Counted from the first letter of the stretch, positions 35,451-48,276 are shown. The stretch is 64,000 nucleotides of DNA from Lytechinus pictus (GCF_037042905.1 NC_087249.1:10908001-10972000), one strand, 5' to 3'. The notes: generated by a model from the sequence alone, not told the origin. Translations and numbers: made by a program.

Positions 35451-36376
35451 TTAAGCAAAATTATCTCTTCTGTGCTTCCTTATTGCAAAGACAGCCCCAG
35501 CAATGACGACAGCGACTACTCCAACCGCGGCAAGAGCGATTGCAACGGTCTGTCCTGAAGCCGCTGACTCCCTGCCGAATACGCCATTGTGCCCTCGAGC
35601 TCTGGTGTTGGGGAGCATATTCCCGGCTACTTGGTTTCCACTACCGACCGAGACCGGTGCACCAGCAGGAGCAGCCGCGGCGTTATTACCGGTAGCCGCA
35701 GCGTTGTTACCGGTAGCTGCGGCGTTGTTACCGGTAGCCGCGGCGGCAATGTCCTCGTCCGCATCGTTGTCCATGTCGTCCTCGGATGATTCGGTAGATT
35801 CGGAACTCACACTGTCGTCGTCATCTGTAGTGGTTGTGTTCATCTGGGTTGTGGGGGTCGTGTCACCCATGGTCTGCTTCTGTGGTACGTTTAACCCTTG
35901 CCTTGCCTCGGCCATAATACAGAAAACTGTGGAGAGGACGTTGAAATACCGTTTAGACGTTTTCCTTGAGCTTCAAAGAATATGGGGGCAGTCTTTAGTC
36001 AGTCACATAAAGATAATCCATGGTAATTACCAGAACTGATCTTTATGTGACAGACTAAATTCAAAACAAAAATCATATCATATAACATTAAAATGATATT
36101 TGTTTTGAATAATTCATAATGAGATAAACTTATTCGTGACGGTGTAGACATACTGATTAAGCAAACAACTAACAAACTTTAAGATGATTTAATCGAGAAA
36201 AGTGAAAACCTTTAAAGTTGGGCTCTTCCATAATAATGTCGTATCACCCCCCCCCCCCATAATATTTTATTTACCACCGGCAGTCAGATATGAGGTTTTA
36301 TAAAGAGTAAGAAAATAAGCATGTACTTACCAAACAGAAGACAAAAAAGACCAAACATCTTTCCAGTAGAAGCCAT
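35451..36376 (-). CDS. G5: P16-like acidic membrane protein with Asn/Ala repeats (2 exons, 173 aa)
   Basis: Exon 1 is 36376-36331 (MASTGKMFGLFCLLF, donor G|gtaagt); exon 2 is 35926-35451 (acceptor ccacag|TT). The leader ends VFCIMAEA with cleavage near residue 23. The mature protein begins RQGLNVPQKQT, then a Thr-rich stretch, an acidic Ser/Asp/Glu region at about 50-74 (DDDDSVSSESTESSEDD), four ATGNNAA-type repeats, an MLPNTRAR motif, a helix at about 142-164 and a short RKHRRDNFA tail. Among the members here it has the layout I would most readily compare with canonical P16. A longer upstream start in frame (near 36469) exists but would bury the leader; the paralogs support the start given. 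An Asn/Ala repeat encoded by a 21-bp DNA repeat suggests slippage growth. Confidence 0.85.
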
Positions 36377-36499
36377 TTTGATTTTAAGCGATTTGTCAGT
36401 ACTAAAATTTAGGAGCAAGAAAGTGTGACCAGTGTCTGCCTTTGCTAAGCTGCTACGAGACCTGAGCAAGATGTGATGAAAATCTTTGAGATCAACCCA

Positions 36500-36507
36500 C
36501 TTTTATA
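36500..36507 (-). promoter_or_regulatory. TATA box of G5
   Basis: TATAAAAG on the minus strand, 131 bp before the start codon. Confidence 0.7.
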
Positions 36508-36508
36508 C

Positions 36509-39500
36509 AAATTTTCGCTGGATCGAAAATTCAAAAGGATATAATTTCATAATTATGGAATTACTGACGAACAATACCACACACCTGTCACTGTGTTGTT
36601 ATCCCGTCGCCTAAGTGTTAATCGCATGTGTCTTGGCACGTAAGATTATCTAATCGCATAGCTAAAATTTGTTTAAGACCAAGACAAAATGATGTCCAGA
36701 ACGGAACTATGAAACTCTAAAAAATTATTTGCATGATTTCATATCCATACTTGTCATCACGGCAAATTAAGAGTAAGTGAAAGGTGCAGCGATTGAACAG
36801 GTGAAATTGTGGAAGAATATTGGCCGAGAAAGTGATATTATGCAGGGGAAGGGAGAGTTATCAGGTTATGAAAACGTGTCCTTGCCTTTATTGATTCAAT
36901 ATTCTCAGTGAAGAGAGATCACAAGACTGATCATCAATCTTATATTTGGCGCGGTTCATATTGTCTGAGACGAACGAACATGGAATCTGCTTAATTAAGA
37001 GGTGAAAAGTGGGAGTGATTATTTCTCCTCCCAATTACCTTCTGTCAGCTACCACAATTATTAACAGGGTCCCGTTGCAGGAATAGTTGCGATTAAACGC
37101 AATTCCAAAGTAATGAAACATCAATCGCAACTTGATTTACAACCGGGAATCCGTAACACAAAGATTAGCGATCAATCGCTAAATGAACTGACCAATCAAT
37201 ACCAATGTTACACGCGCATTAGGTTTAAAATACTGACCAGGGACCAATCAGTGCGGTTCTTTCATATTTGCAATTCATCTCAAACCTTTGTGTTACGGAG
37301 CCCAAAATACAACCTATCAGAAACCATCTCTCTCTCTCTCTCGGAAACAAGTTTTAAATGCGCTAGTCTTTTGTGAGGACCCACTTTAAGTTTCAATCAG
37401 GGTCTGTGCCTGCAGACTAGCCGTTGGCGGGGGACCTAGTGTTTTTCTCTAAACAGATGTTATTAATAATATAGGTGTAAGATAGTATTACGGCCGACCC
37501 AGAAATTGTTATTTTTGAAACTCTTTTTAGTTCTTATATTTCCCTTTTCTTCCCCCTTTTCTTCTTTCTTTTATTGTTTACTAAGTATGCAAAATGATAG
37601 GGGGGCCTCATTCCGCCTCCTGCAGGGCAGCCCCTTAAGGATCATTCAACCATGAAATAAATATTTTCAAAAGTAATGCCAACCCTAAAGCTTTGATATT
37701 GTGTTAAATTAAAGAGGCCACAATTCAATATGTTAATAAATAATAAGTACACGAAATAAAACAAATCAAAATTAAATAAAAATTTATTTTTAAAAACTCC
37801 TCCACGGCTAAGGTAGTTGAAATATCTTTCTGTCATGTTAAAAAAAAGAACAAAATAATAAACAAATCGAGACAAAACAGTGAAATGATTTTTAAAAAGT
37901 CTCTGTCGCGACAGAAGAAGCAAATATCTAAAAAGGACTGTATCTACAGGTGCGGGCCATGGCGTATTAACACCACTTTGGCTTTCGACAATACATTAGA
38001 GTCGACATCATTCAGTGTTAAAACAAGGTCGGTATTATTTCAAATTTGTGTTATTTCAGCACTTATCTGGTGTTGGATTTGTTAAGTTGATGGGGCCATA
38101 TCCATTCGATGATTTCCGCCACGGGTGTGTGCGTGAGAATATGTAATTGACGTTATTTTTTATCAATCATATTTGGGACTGATTTAACATCACCAACCGA
38201 AAGACTTGACCGGGGCTCGAACCTCTGCATCGATTCGAAACATGATTTCCGTAAGATAAAACAGTCATATAAAATTACAAATCGATAAGGTAAAGATTAC
38301 GGCAGGTAGCCCATTTACAGCTGCAACAATAATTATTGCTGCTGGTCTTCCATGGGGCCAGTACATTGTAAGACAAATTAATAAGTCAAACGAGCACCGG
38401 TGGGTTTTTTTTTTTCAGTGTAGAAGTGTCTCAGGAAACAGTTCGAATAGGATATAGAGAGGGGGAGACAGAATACAAAGTTTGGCAGGCGGGGAATAAG
38501 GAGATAATGTATATTGATCATAATTGAAAGAACAGATGAGACAGACGCTGTCAACGATATTGACAGATTATGAGGGGGTGAGAGAACTCAAGATTAGTCA
38601 CAACAGGCCCCAATGTATAACACACCGCTCACACAGTAAGCCTGACAGATACGAGGAAATTTCCAATCACTCTCGATAACTCTCCACCAATCACATGAGA
38701 GCGAATACTGACGTCATCCTGCAAGTGAAGGGTTGTTTATTTTGTTTCCCGCCAATGTTTCGCCCGATTCTCATATGGTAATGGCACGGCTATAGTTCTC
38801 GGTTCGTTGTTATTGGCTAAAAAGTTCACAGCGGAGCAGATGACTGCGATATTAGACACCATGGTCCGTTACCTTAGGCCATGGTCTTACTCTGTGCTCA
38901 AATTAGGGGAGGCCGAATATGTCAAAATTTTGTTAACATTCGATGTTTCATTAATGTGTGCACTGTGCCCTTTCATCACGTTATAATGGGGAAGAAAACT
39001 AATTCAGTAATCATTCCTCTGACAGTTACATGTATGAGTGATCTGCAGAGGTGTTTATACAGCACCAGATTGGCTTTGGGCTAACACCAGATAGGCATTT
39101 AAACAGCACCAGTCAGTGTTAAAACATTGATTTTATTCTGAACAGGTGTTGTCGCGACACTTCTCTTGTGTTATACCGGGCTTGTGTTAAACTTAACACC
39201 CGCACCCGTCTTTTTGCTGTGAAAAATTACGTAGTCAGCTCCAATTTTTACACTTTCTCATTTATTTTTGATGTCCATGATGGTAGAATTTTCAAAACTT
39301 TTGTAAAATACAGCTACTATATTATTTTTTTTTAATATTTTGAACATTTTATATGGACATTGATTCGTTAACGTGATAACTGGCGATATGATATTTTTCT
39401 GTTATATTCTCACAAAATAAATGTTTCTTGAAAATATCTCTGATAATATTTTACTTCTTGACTTCCAATTAAAGAATCGGATATCAGAAAGCAACAAACA

Positions 39501-41231
39501 AAACTATATATCTTTATAGTTTTAACTTATTTCATATAATGTGCTTGACAAAAAGTTGTAATATCGTATCTTTAAAACGTAAAAAAAGAAGGAAAAAAAA
39601 GACGTAATAATTCAAATTTTTTGATCACCGCCAAAGAAAGTTCTCATGTTAAATCGCAAAGTATGTCCACAAAACGACATGTTTATTTCCACAGAGTAAT
39701 CATGGTAACAGTTTTAGGATATTCGCGTTCATGTAAAGAAGTGACAGATCTGAGTGGATATGTCTGTCAAGAAATCTAGAAATCAAGAAATCAAAAGTGA
39801 CTTTTTTTAACAGTACTTACTCATGCAATTTAACCCCCTGATCTATTTCAATGCATATTAGATATATGTTATATATGATAATAAAATAATTCAAAAATGA
39901 TATCGTGCAGAGAGAACAAACGAAAGAGAAGAGAAAGAGAGGGGGTGGATTGTGGGAGGGGGTGATAGAAACAAGGAGTGCGATAAGAAGCACTAGGTTA
40001 TGATCTCGCGATCTATAATGTGTGACTTAATTGTTTATATCGGAGTTACTTCAAGGATCAAATTTTAAAAACGAGATTAAAATTAGGATTTTACTTCAAT
40101 TTCAACTTTAACTAGGCTTCCCTTTCTTACTCCCCATTTTTGGAGAGTACTCTAGTGAACTTAAAACCAACGGTCCTGAAGTTCAATTTTGATGACCAAA
40201 TTAGGCGTATCTATAGTGTCATAGAGCACGATCAGATAAATGCCTTTATATATTTATGTAGAAAGGAAACAAGTTATAAAATTATTCAGTTATTCGTCCC
40301 TTTACTACCAAGAATATTTATTTTTCCTTGTCATAAATTAGCCATCTCTCTTTCACCCTACTTTATTCTCTTTCGTATTTTTCGTTCTAAGATTTTTTTT
40401 TTTGGATACCGGATCCATAATTTAACCAAAATTTAAAAACAATTACTAAAGTCTCAAAGATTATCAGGCGGATTAATCCACCGGCATTCAATATTTACGT
40501 TAAGATACATTCGAATCAAGTCATCATTAAGTTGTGTATTTTACGAAAAATGACTAAAGCCACAATAATAATTGGAAGAATATACATTACATTATAACGT
40601 TATTCTTTTCAACCAAGAAAATATGTGTGCTTTACTAAGAATTATCAAAGTCAGAAAAATAATTAAAAGAATACACATAACCTCCCAGCGGCATTCAAGA
40701 TTTAGAGATCGATACATTTTAACATAGAGATCGCAGCAATATAATGTCCTCCGGACTAATTAATATTTTGGTTCGCACTTTGGCATTATGGTGAGAATAC
40801 TCATACATACAATTAACCCGCGCTAACTTAAAGGCGGGAATGACAAAAAATAAATGTTCAAGTACAATTAGCTAGTGAATTCTTGGCATTCATTCGCGCG
40901 CCATTATGATTCATATGACTATATCACCTGTTAAGCATATCTAAACAGTATGACTTATATCTACGACAGAAGGACTGAGATAAGTATTCAGGGTTTATAA
41001 CGATAAATGATTGAAGTGACCATAATTCGCGAAGGTCTAATCGCCATAGAGTCCATTTCATATATCAAGGAAAATATGAAAAGAAATAATTTTCCAGTCG
41101 AGGTTAAATCAACGTATCTCAGCGCCAAATTAATTGAACTTCATTTCTTTTCTTAATAATTTACCTTCGCTATTAACAAAAATTACACAGGTGTAAAATA
41201 TACAAATGTTAAATTTTGGAGGGAGAAATTG
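36509..41231. other. Intergenic stretch between divergent G5 and G6: no gene seen
   Basis: AT-rich sequence without convincing coding frames. It contains foldback-type pieces at about 37070-37310 (TTGCGATTAAACGCAA, GATTAGCGATCAATCGCTAA) and two areas with repeated GTGTTAA/TTAACAC words (about 37960-38090 and 39060-39230), which may be the ends of one element of about 1.2 kb. G5 and G6 are transcribed away from each other, so this holds both upstream regions. Confidence 0.55.
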
Positions 41232-41239
41232 TATAAAAG
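41232..41239 (+). promoter_or_regulatory. TATA box of G6
   Basis: TATAAAAG, 114 bp before the start codon. Confidence 0.75.
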
Positions 41240-41345
41240 GGAGACGTGAGGGGCATACTCGTCAGATTGCCCCTCGGCTTGATAGGTACAACTTCAAGTA
41301 GCAGTACTGATTTGAAGAACGTAGGTTTGCTATCATCATAGAACC

Positions 41346-42658
41346 ATGGTTTCATCAGCAAAGATAATCTGCCTTGTGGCTTTTCTGAGTGGTAAGATGT
41401 CAATATTGCTTTCTTAATTTTGTTATACCGACATGGCATGTCGCACCGGTGAATCCGACCCCGGACCGTACAAATCTATTACGTTATTACCAATAGCATA
41501 TCATCGATCGGTTTGGTTTCAATGTCTTGGTGTGACTGTAGCAATATAGGAAGCGAATGGGGAGGAGGCTGCTGCCCCCTGAAAAAAATAACCTGCTTAT
41601 CAATTAACCTTTTTTTTTCATATTCTATCCAAAAAGGTTTGAGACCTTCAATCTTAAGTTATAATACTAAAAAAATAAATCGACTTGGTCACTTTGCTCC
41701 CTCGTTTGTATGCGTATACTTTGTAATAAAAAATCAGCGTTGTGGCTTTTAATTACTTTTAGTCACCTATAATCTATAACCATTTTAGGATTTTTTTGGA
41801 TAATCCATAAAACAATCCGGGGTTTTAGAATTCTGTGAAATGATGAAATAAAAATTATATTACGAGCATTATTATCTTGGGCGAGAGTTTTCAATTTGGT
41901 TTTGATCCATTGACAGCAGAATAGACAATGTGAAAATATTATTCACACTGTTAACAGTGTGAAGATATTTCCACACTGTGGACAACACGAATGTGTGACT
42001 GTTCACATGTGTTCACATGGTCGATTATATGAATATGTGATTCATACTGTTGAAATGCACAAATTTGACAGTGTGAAAGTGATATCATATTGTGTTCCTC
42101 ACTGTGAACACACTGTGAGACACTGTGTTCTTTTTAGTAGGGAAACCACAACCATGGTTAAGATCATAGTATAATTTCAATTTCTTCGCAACATTTCTTT
42201 ATCTTTTAGCACTTTGCCTGGTGGCAGAAGCAAGAGCCAAATTTCCAGGTGTGGCAAAGCATATCGGATCACCTCAGAAGCAAACACAGATCAACCCTCA
42301 AGCCCCAATGGCCCAGACCGACGCATCGGCCTCTGCTTCATCAGAATCAATGTCATCGGAAACAGACGATGACGACGCCGCTGCTAACACCGCCGCCGCC
42401 GCCGCTCCAGCCGCTGCAGCACCAGCACCAATCGGCGGCAACCTCCCGATGTTGGCTGCGAACGGACGACAGTTGCCGAACACCGGAGCTCGGGACCCGA
42501 ATCAGATGTTCGGTAGGGGATCTGGAAGTTCGGGAAAGAGCGTCGGGGTTGCTTTCGCCGTTCTTGCGCTGATTGCCGTGGTGGTAGCAGGAGCATACTT
42601 TGGAGTCCGGAAATACAGACCACATCTCGTTTCACATTTCACATCAGAGGACGAATGA
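41346..42658 (+). CDS. G6: P16-like Ser/Asp/Ala-rich membrane protein (2 exons, 164 aa)
   Basis: Exon 1 is 41346-41391 (MVSSAKIICLVAFLS, donor G|gtaaga); exon 2 is 42210-42658 (acceptor ttttag|CA). The leader joins ALCLVAEA, with cleavage near residue 23 before RAKFPG. Then come a GSPQKQT motif, a short Ser/Asp-rich acidic block (SSESMSSETDDDD), an Ala/Pro-rich linker, QLPNTGARDPNQMFGR, a helix at about 126-148 and a 16-residue tail starting RKYR that ends acidic (SEDE). The MFGR and LPNT segments align with G5, showing common descent. The intron contains a foldback MITE near its start and a CACTGTG element ending about 60 bp before the acceptor. A polyadenylation signal follows at 42857. Confidence 0.85.
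41434..41541. mobile_element. Foldback MITE family 1 copy in the G6 intron
   Basis: GCACCGGTGAATCCGACCCC at the left and ATCGGTTTGGTTTCAATGTC with TTGGTGTGACTG at the right. It is more diverged than other copies and starts about 45 bp past the donor. Confidence 0.5.
41918..42147. mobile_element. CACTGTG-rich foldback element, copy 2 (G6 intron)
   Basis: Repeated CACACTGTT, ACAGTGTGA and GTGAACACACTGTG words, with the terminal ACACTGTGTTCTTTTT matching the end of the copy at 11772-12058. It lies just upstream of the G6 branch-point and acceptor region. Confidence 0.6.
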
Positions 42659-42856
42659 AAAATCAAAACTTTTCTGTTTTGCTTGACCGAACATTATCTT
42701 AAGGGATTTGTATCATGTATTATGAAGAAAATGTCCAAATTTTATCATCTATTTAACTGCCTTTGTCATGTTTATTGTATATTTGCTGTGATATGTGAGC
42801 GTAACATCGAGTTTTAATATTTTTTCCTTCCTTTTAACATCATGTATTGTCCACTC

Positions 42857-42862
42857 AATAAA
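42857..42862 (+). terminator. Polyadenylation signal of G6
   Basis: AATAAA about 200 bp past the stop codon, in CACTCAATAAAGTCATC followed by a T-rich stretch. Confidence 0.65.
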
Positions 42863-43602
42863 GTCATCTTGTTATAACCATATTACCTTTGTCGTTATAT
42901 TGAAACTTTTTTTTCTTTAGAAAAATGATCTAATAAAAAATCTTTGTTGAAAAAGAGAGAGAAAAGAACGTTGCAACTTTTCATCTTTAATCGTTCCACG
43001 ATAATGACTGATGGAAATGAAAGAGGGAAATTGGGAAATTGGGAAATAGGGAAACCAGCAAAGACAGAGAGGGAGAGAGAATGGTGGTGAAGTTTAAACA
43101 AGAACGCGGGGGCAGAGCTAGAGTAGGCCGACATTAACACATGCAGAACTTTTTTCGCGCGGGGAATTAATACATTAAAAAAGTGTTTGAGGGGGGCAAG
43201 CGAACGAGCTGACTCTGAGAGCATTTTCTTTTTAAAATTATCTTATTGAAATTGATTGATCTTAAATTAACCTTTGATGTTTTGGGGGGAAAATAAAATT
43301 GTGGAGAGGGGTCAAGATACCAATCCGATCCCATACGCATAGTTGTGCTGAAGAAAATTTGTGATCTGTTAATTTTTGTAATATGGTTTTCACATTGTGA
43401 CACCCTTCGTTTAGTCTTTCTTTCTCTATTCCTCTCGCTCTCCTTTCTCCCTCTTTCTATCCATCCTTCCTCTCCCCTTCCTCTGCACTCTACGCCTCTA
43501 AATTTTCCCTTTCCTTCTCCTTAATCACTTTTTCCTACTTTTCTTCTTCTTCCTCCTCTTCTTCTCATCCTCTTCTTCGTCTTCTCTTTCTTCTTATTTT
43601 CT

Positions 43603-43633
<31 letters not shown>

Positions 43634-45015
43634 ATTATTATTATTCCATATATTCTCCTTCCTCTTCTTTTTCTTTTTTATTTTCCCTTATTCATCATTG
43701 CACCTTCACCAGTCCACTTCTATCCTCTTTGCTTCTTTCTTTTATATGTCTGGTTCTTTTCCTCATTTTTTCTTCTTTTATGAAATAATACATATTTTAC
43801 ACATACACTTATATACATGCGGTCAAATATTTATTTCCTTAAATATCTTTATCATAAAGTGATTGACATTTTGTCGCAACAATACTGTATTTATTCATCA
43901 ATATAATATAATCAAGAACACGATGATGCAACTTACTTTAAAAGTGAATATTAATCAAAGTTTGTTTCCAAAGTATGTGAGCGTATATGAAGATTATAAT
44001 ATCATAAGATTACAAGATAATGAGAAGAAAAGTGATATTTGGAACTAATACGATAAAAATCAGTAAGCAGCTGAAAGACGAAAATTTCAACAGCATGTTA
44101 TTTGTTAAGTAAATGTCTTCTTCACACCGTTTCGGGTGAATCAACCGATATAATAATTTCATTATTCATTCGGTGCAAATTGATTCTACAGTGTGCGAAA
44201 TTGTATTTTACTTTAATATTGAAATCAACGGAGGTAATTTTGCACTGATTCATATTATGCTACGATGTATGTTACTATATACCTAATATATTTGACTTCG
44301 TTATATTGCTTATTATATTGAAAATGTAAAACGGACGTCAACAACACCCAATATATCTTAATTTAAATCACATTATCTTGGAGTGTTGAGTGTCAAATCT
44401 GACAGAAATAGAACCCACTATTAAACTTGTTGGTCAATGTTTAACCAATGCTTAACAAACTTTGGTTCGTATGCTTATCCGGTTAACAATATGTTTTGTT
44501 TCTCAATATAATAATTAACATTCATCTTTTTGGTTAAGTGAGCCCAACATCATGACCAACATGACCAATGTGACCACATATATCGGTATGAATATGACCG
44601 AATGTTGAGCAGCATTTTCTGTACACAAATTGGTCAATTATTCTTGACCATGCTTCGGCCCAGTTTTGGCAAATTCTAACCCAAACTCTGTTACCAAACG
44701 ACATCTACGCAAGTTTTAAGGATTGTATTGCAGGGACCACTCGAAAATTAGGTAACAGCTTAAGTTTCTACTCAAGTTAATAAAAGATTATGATTTTAAA
44801 GTTATCATTCCATCCATTTACTTTATATAGGCCTTGTATGTTTTTTAAAATGAAAATTTCGTATATAAGATAATGAGAGCATAGCTTTAACTCATGCTTA
44901 TATTAATTCAGAATTATTTCATTTCGTCTAATATTGAATTAAAAAAATTATGAGATACATATAGTATTAGCATTTTCTTATCTTAAAAAATTCCTGAATA
45001 TATATGTGGCATTAT
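42863..45015. other. Intergenic stretch between convergent G6 and G7: no gene seen
   Basis: Contains a polypyrimidine tract with (CTT)n and ATT runs at about 43400-43780 and otherwise AT-rich unique-looking sequence. No frame has coding character. Confidence 0.6.
43400..43780. repeat. Polypyrimidine / CTT microsatellite tract
   Basis: Nearly pure C and T for several hundred bases with TTC repeats and a short ATT run. Such tracts can adopt triplex structures. Confidence 0.85.
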
Positions 45016-46248
45016 CTAGGCTTCCAATAAGGCGGGAGAAATGTGTCTGTACTTCTTGACGACGAAGATGACTGCTCCTGCAATGAATCCGACGGCTGCT
45101 AATACGGCAACAGCGACGCCAGCTGCACTTGATGAGGTGTTCCTTCTCAGGTGTGAGCCGAGGGGAGCTGGAGCTATCCGAGCAGGACCGGCTGCTACTG
45201 CTGCGGCTGGATTGGGACCTGGAGCCGGGTTGGGGCCTGGAGCCGGAGCTGGATTCGGGGCTGGAGCTGGGTTTGGAGAGGAAGCGGGACCGGGAGCCTC
45301 TTCTGAAGAGTCTGACGTGGAAGAAGCACTCTTGCTCCCTGAGGTGATTGCAGTCGGTGTAGGTTTGGCGGCGGGAGAAGGAGCAGGTGTCGGTTGATTC
45401 GGTGGAGCTACAGTTGTAGGTTGATTCGGTGGAGCTACAGTTGTAGGTTGATTGGGTTGTGTCTGGGCCAAGATACCAACTGAACAGGCTGTCATAGTAG
45501 AAACAAATGTTTTGATTATTTGCACGAGTTTCAGTATTTAATGTTAAAGCGATATAAAGTTACAAAAACATACACAATTGTTATAAATGTGACATTTAGA
45601 TAAAAATAACAATAGACTACATAATTAATATCAACTAACTAGTAGGACTATGAATGATTAGAAAGCAGAGGCCAGCTATCAGAAGCACAGTACTTGGAAG
45701 AATAGATGCCGTGAGAAAACAGCTACATATAAAAAGAACGATGATTACACAGATCAGCATTATAATGTAAATCATATTCTAAAATGTGACTAAATATGAA
45801 ATTTAAAAATCTCCTCAAATGAAGCTATCTTATATTTATAGAATTTGAAGAAAAACTGGTGCAAGAACGTCGAGTGACTGACACTTTCAATTTCTAAAGT
45901 AACCTTTTTTTCATTCTTATTTCGTTTATTTCCAAAGTAAACGATTGGTCGCTTAATTTCTTACATCTTAATGAAGAAATAAACATGAGATATTTTGCAG
46001 AATTTTACGTACAATCGACAAGATCATGATTCAGATAGACTGGTAACTGGGGAGGCTGCTAAAAAGCGAATCTTATAGACTGCAGCCTCCTATTTTAAAA
46101 AAAATCATAAATATTATATACCAAATAATAAACATCACTAGCATACATAACAATTGATTTATAGAAAATATTTAAAAGGAAAAAAAGTGATGCAAATTAT
46201 ACCTAGAACGATGACGAGGAAGGTGCCGAAGATTCGAACTGATGCCAT
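45016..46248 (-). CDS. G7: P16-family member with Pro-rich, mucin-like ectodomain (2 exons, 172 aa)
   Basis: Exon 1 is 46248-46203 (MASVRIFGTFLVIVL, donor G|gtataa); exon 2 is 45488-45016 (acceptor tgacag|CC, stop TAG). The leader joins ACSVGILA/Q, with cleavage near residue 23-24. The mature protein starts TQPNQPTTVAPP, repeated three times (27-bp DNA repeat), followed by a Ser-rich acidic remnant (SASSTSDSSEEAPG), then NPAPAPNPAPAPGP-type repeats, a helix at about 139-159 and the tail KKYRHISPALLEA. The dense acidic block of the other members is reduced to a few residues, and Thr/Pro repeats suggest O-glycosylation. Tail and helix resemble G8 (both KKYRH). Confidence 0.8.
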
Positions 46249-46371
46249 GTTCGGAGTTTGAAGATGCCGGATTCTGAGCTACGATGATAAAGATAATATA
46301 AAATCAAGCTGTTCTGCAGTGACCATGAATAGGTTTCAGAATAAGTTGATATCTCTGGACTTTCTCTCGCC

Positions 46372-46379
46372 TTTTTATA
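46372..46379 (-). promoter_or_regulatory. TATA box of G7
   Basis: TATAAAAA on the minus strand, 131 bp before the start codon. Confidence 0.7.
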
Positions 46380-47597
46380 CATTTTTCATTTCATTTTGTT
46401 TACCAAACGGGATGCTCTCCCAGCACGAAACGCAACAGGATATCATCTGCAATCCAACTTTTGGTCCATTAATTGACCGCCGACATGGTAATTGATGTTA
46501 TACGTCTTTGTACATTATCATGATATAATCATATACTCTCGCTACATTTTGATTTATCATTAAAATGACAGCTTAAAAGCTCTAAACAAAGGCATTGAAG
46601 TATTGATTTAATTATTTATTTTGTTATCCTTCTCTTCCCCTCTTACCCCTTCCCCCTCTCTTCCCTCTATCTATCTGTCTCCCTTTCCATCTCTCTCTTT
46701 CTCTCTCTCCCTCTTTCTCCTACTCTCTCTCAATTGCTCCCCCTCTCTCTCCCTCCATCAATCTTTCCTTTTCTCCTTGCTTCTTCTCCTCATCCCCCTC
46801 CTCCTCTCAGGCTCCCCCTCTCTCTTTCAATATTTGTATTTAAATCTCTCACTCGCACTCTCCCATCCCCTACTTCTACACAGTGAATACCATACTCCCT
46901 GTAAAGTACACTCAAATTCGAATTCATTTCTAAATAACTGTTTTTATTAATTTTTCACTCCGAATTTCAGAAGATCATCAACGTTTCTGGAGACGAGACC
47001 ATGAAAAAGATACATACTTGATTATGCAACAATCAAATTATTTTTTTATTTTCATTACTGTCCCGAACATAATTATACATGTACCTATTTTTTCTTCGTT
47101 TCTCCAAAAGATATGGAATGTCTAGTCGTAATTAATATCCCTTTCATACCCCCCCCCAGAAAAACCCAAAATGTTTATGAAATTAGCTATGTAAATTTTT
47201 AGAAAAATTGCACCTATATACGGTCTACATCAAATCCGAAGTGATTAATCACTTTAATCACCCATTAAAAAAAATAAAAGTACACTTATACAATATATAT
47301 ACATGAAAAACATACACATAAAACTACAGAAAGATCTTATCTTACGCGGGAAGCTTTCTGGTGGCCAGTCTGTGCTTCAATAATGGTTTGTACGATACTG
47401 AACTTTGATATGGTATAGAACATCCGTCAATATTCCCTCGGATGGGATATTGATAATAAGCCTCACAGTTTCTAATGAAGTATTCATCTACTTTTAAAAC
47501 AAGTTGACACATTGTTACCAAGAATTCTTATAGCATTTCCATTTATTTGAATGTGATATAAAGAGCAATGTTGATTAAATGCATTGTTCACAGGAAT

Positions 47598-47676
47598 AGG
47601 GACCGTGGCCGGGGATCGAACCTCGGACTTTCATGTGTCTTGTCAGGCGCCTTAGACCACTCGGCCACGGCACTCT
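47598..47676 (-). repeat. tRNA-Leu-like sequence, probably SINE head or tRNA pseudogene
   Basis: The minus strand reads GCCGTGGCCGAGTGGTCTAA, a type-II tRNA-like 5' end, and TTCGATCCCCGGCCACGGT at the 3' side. The seven-base acceptor arms GCCGTGG and CCACGGT pair fully (one G-U), but the anticodon arm and the T stem pair poorly. It is the best tRNA-like candidate in the window, yet I would not call it functional. Confidence 0.45.
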
Positions 47677-47697
47677 TCGGTACCATCAAATGCTTAT

Positions 47698-47813
47698 GCT
47701 ACAGTCACACACCAAGGAAACCGACTCCAAGCCGACCGTTGACATGTCATTGGAAATAACGTAATAGCTTAGGTCGGTCTGGAATCGGATTCGTAGGTGT
47801 GGCTGAGGCTATA
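47698..47813. mobile_element. Foldback MITE family 1 copy
   Basis: ACAGTCACACACCAAGGAAACC at the left and TTCGTAGGTGTGGCTGAGGC at the right, with a central CATTGGAAATAACGTAATAG also found in the copy next to G5. Confidence 0.65.
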
Positions 47814-47984
47814 GTAGATCATATTTCTTTAGAATGACTCTTTTATTTAGTTTTTTTTTTCTTTATGATTCATACCTTAATCAATTACCGATATATTATG
47901 TTTGTTACGTAATGAAAATTGTATTGTATACAAATGTTATGAATGCAGAAGAAAACAATAAATCAAATCAAATCAATAGCGAGT

Positions 47985-48276
47985 TTTTCGCAATTACAAC
48001 GGAGACGGATTCTACAACATAGTAAATCTATTGAAAATGCCCGTCAAATCACAATGGACAGCTCAGAGGTCTTTGTTGAAAATTTGAGAATCGGGACGGA
48101 AGATCGTCTTAAGATTCGGAGTTGACGAAAAATTGCAATTTGTCGTTTGTCCAGAGTCCAGGACGACGGCTGCTGTTTTTATTCCCCGATTTTCGACAAA
48201 GGCTGCATTGTCATGAAGGTCTTTTGACAATAGATTCTCTACGTTCCAGAAAGCGTCAGCGTAGTGATTGCGAAAA
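47985..48276 (+). repeat. Copy of the G2-G4 3' block, antisense to G8
   Basis: GAGACGGATTCTACAACATA, AATCTATTGAAAATGC and TTTGTCCAGAGTCCAGGACG match the block after G2-G4. It abuts the 3' end of G8 but runs on the opposite strand. Confidence 0.7.

Larger units (their letters stand above)
46380..47984. other. Intergenic stretch between G7 and G8: no gene seen
   Basis: Includes a CT-rich tract (about 46620-46870), a tRNA-Leu-like sequence (about 47598-47676) and a foldback MITE (about 47698-47813). Apparent open frames follow the CT tract and are not genes. Confidence 0.6.

Noticed and set aside
35503-36039. A 178-codon plus-strand frame opposite G5
   Set aside because: It is the antisense shadow of the low-complexity exon 2 of G5; it has no leader or splice context and the minus-strand gene explains the region.
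42221-42658. LPNTG followed by a helix and a basic tail in G6, like a bacterial sortase signal
   Set aside because: The gene has a spliced leader exon, TATA box and polyadenylation signal, and paralogs carry LPNTR or LPNTN. The spacing to the helix is also too long. The likeness is chance.
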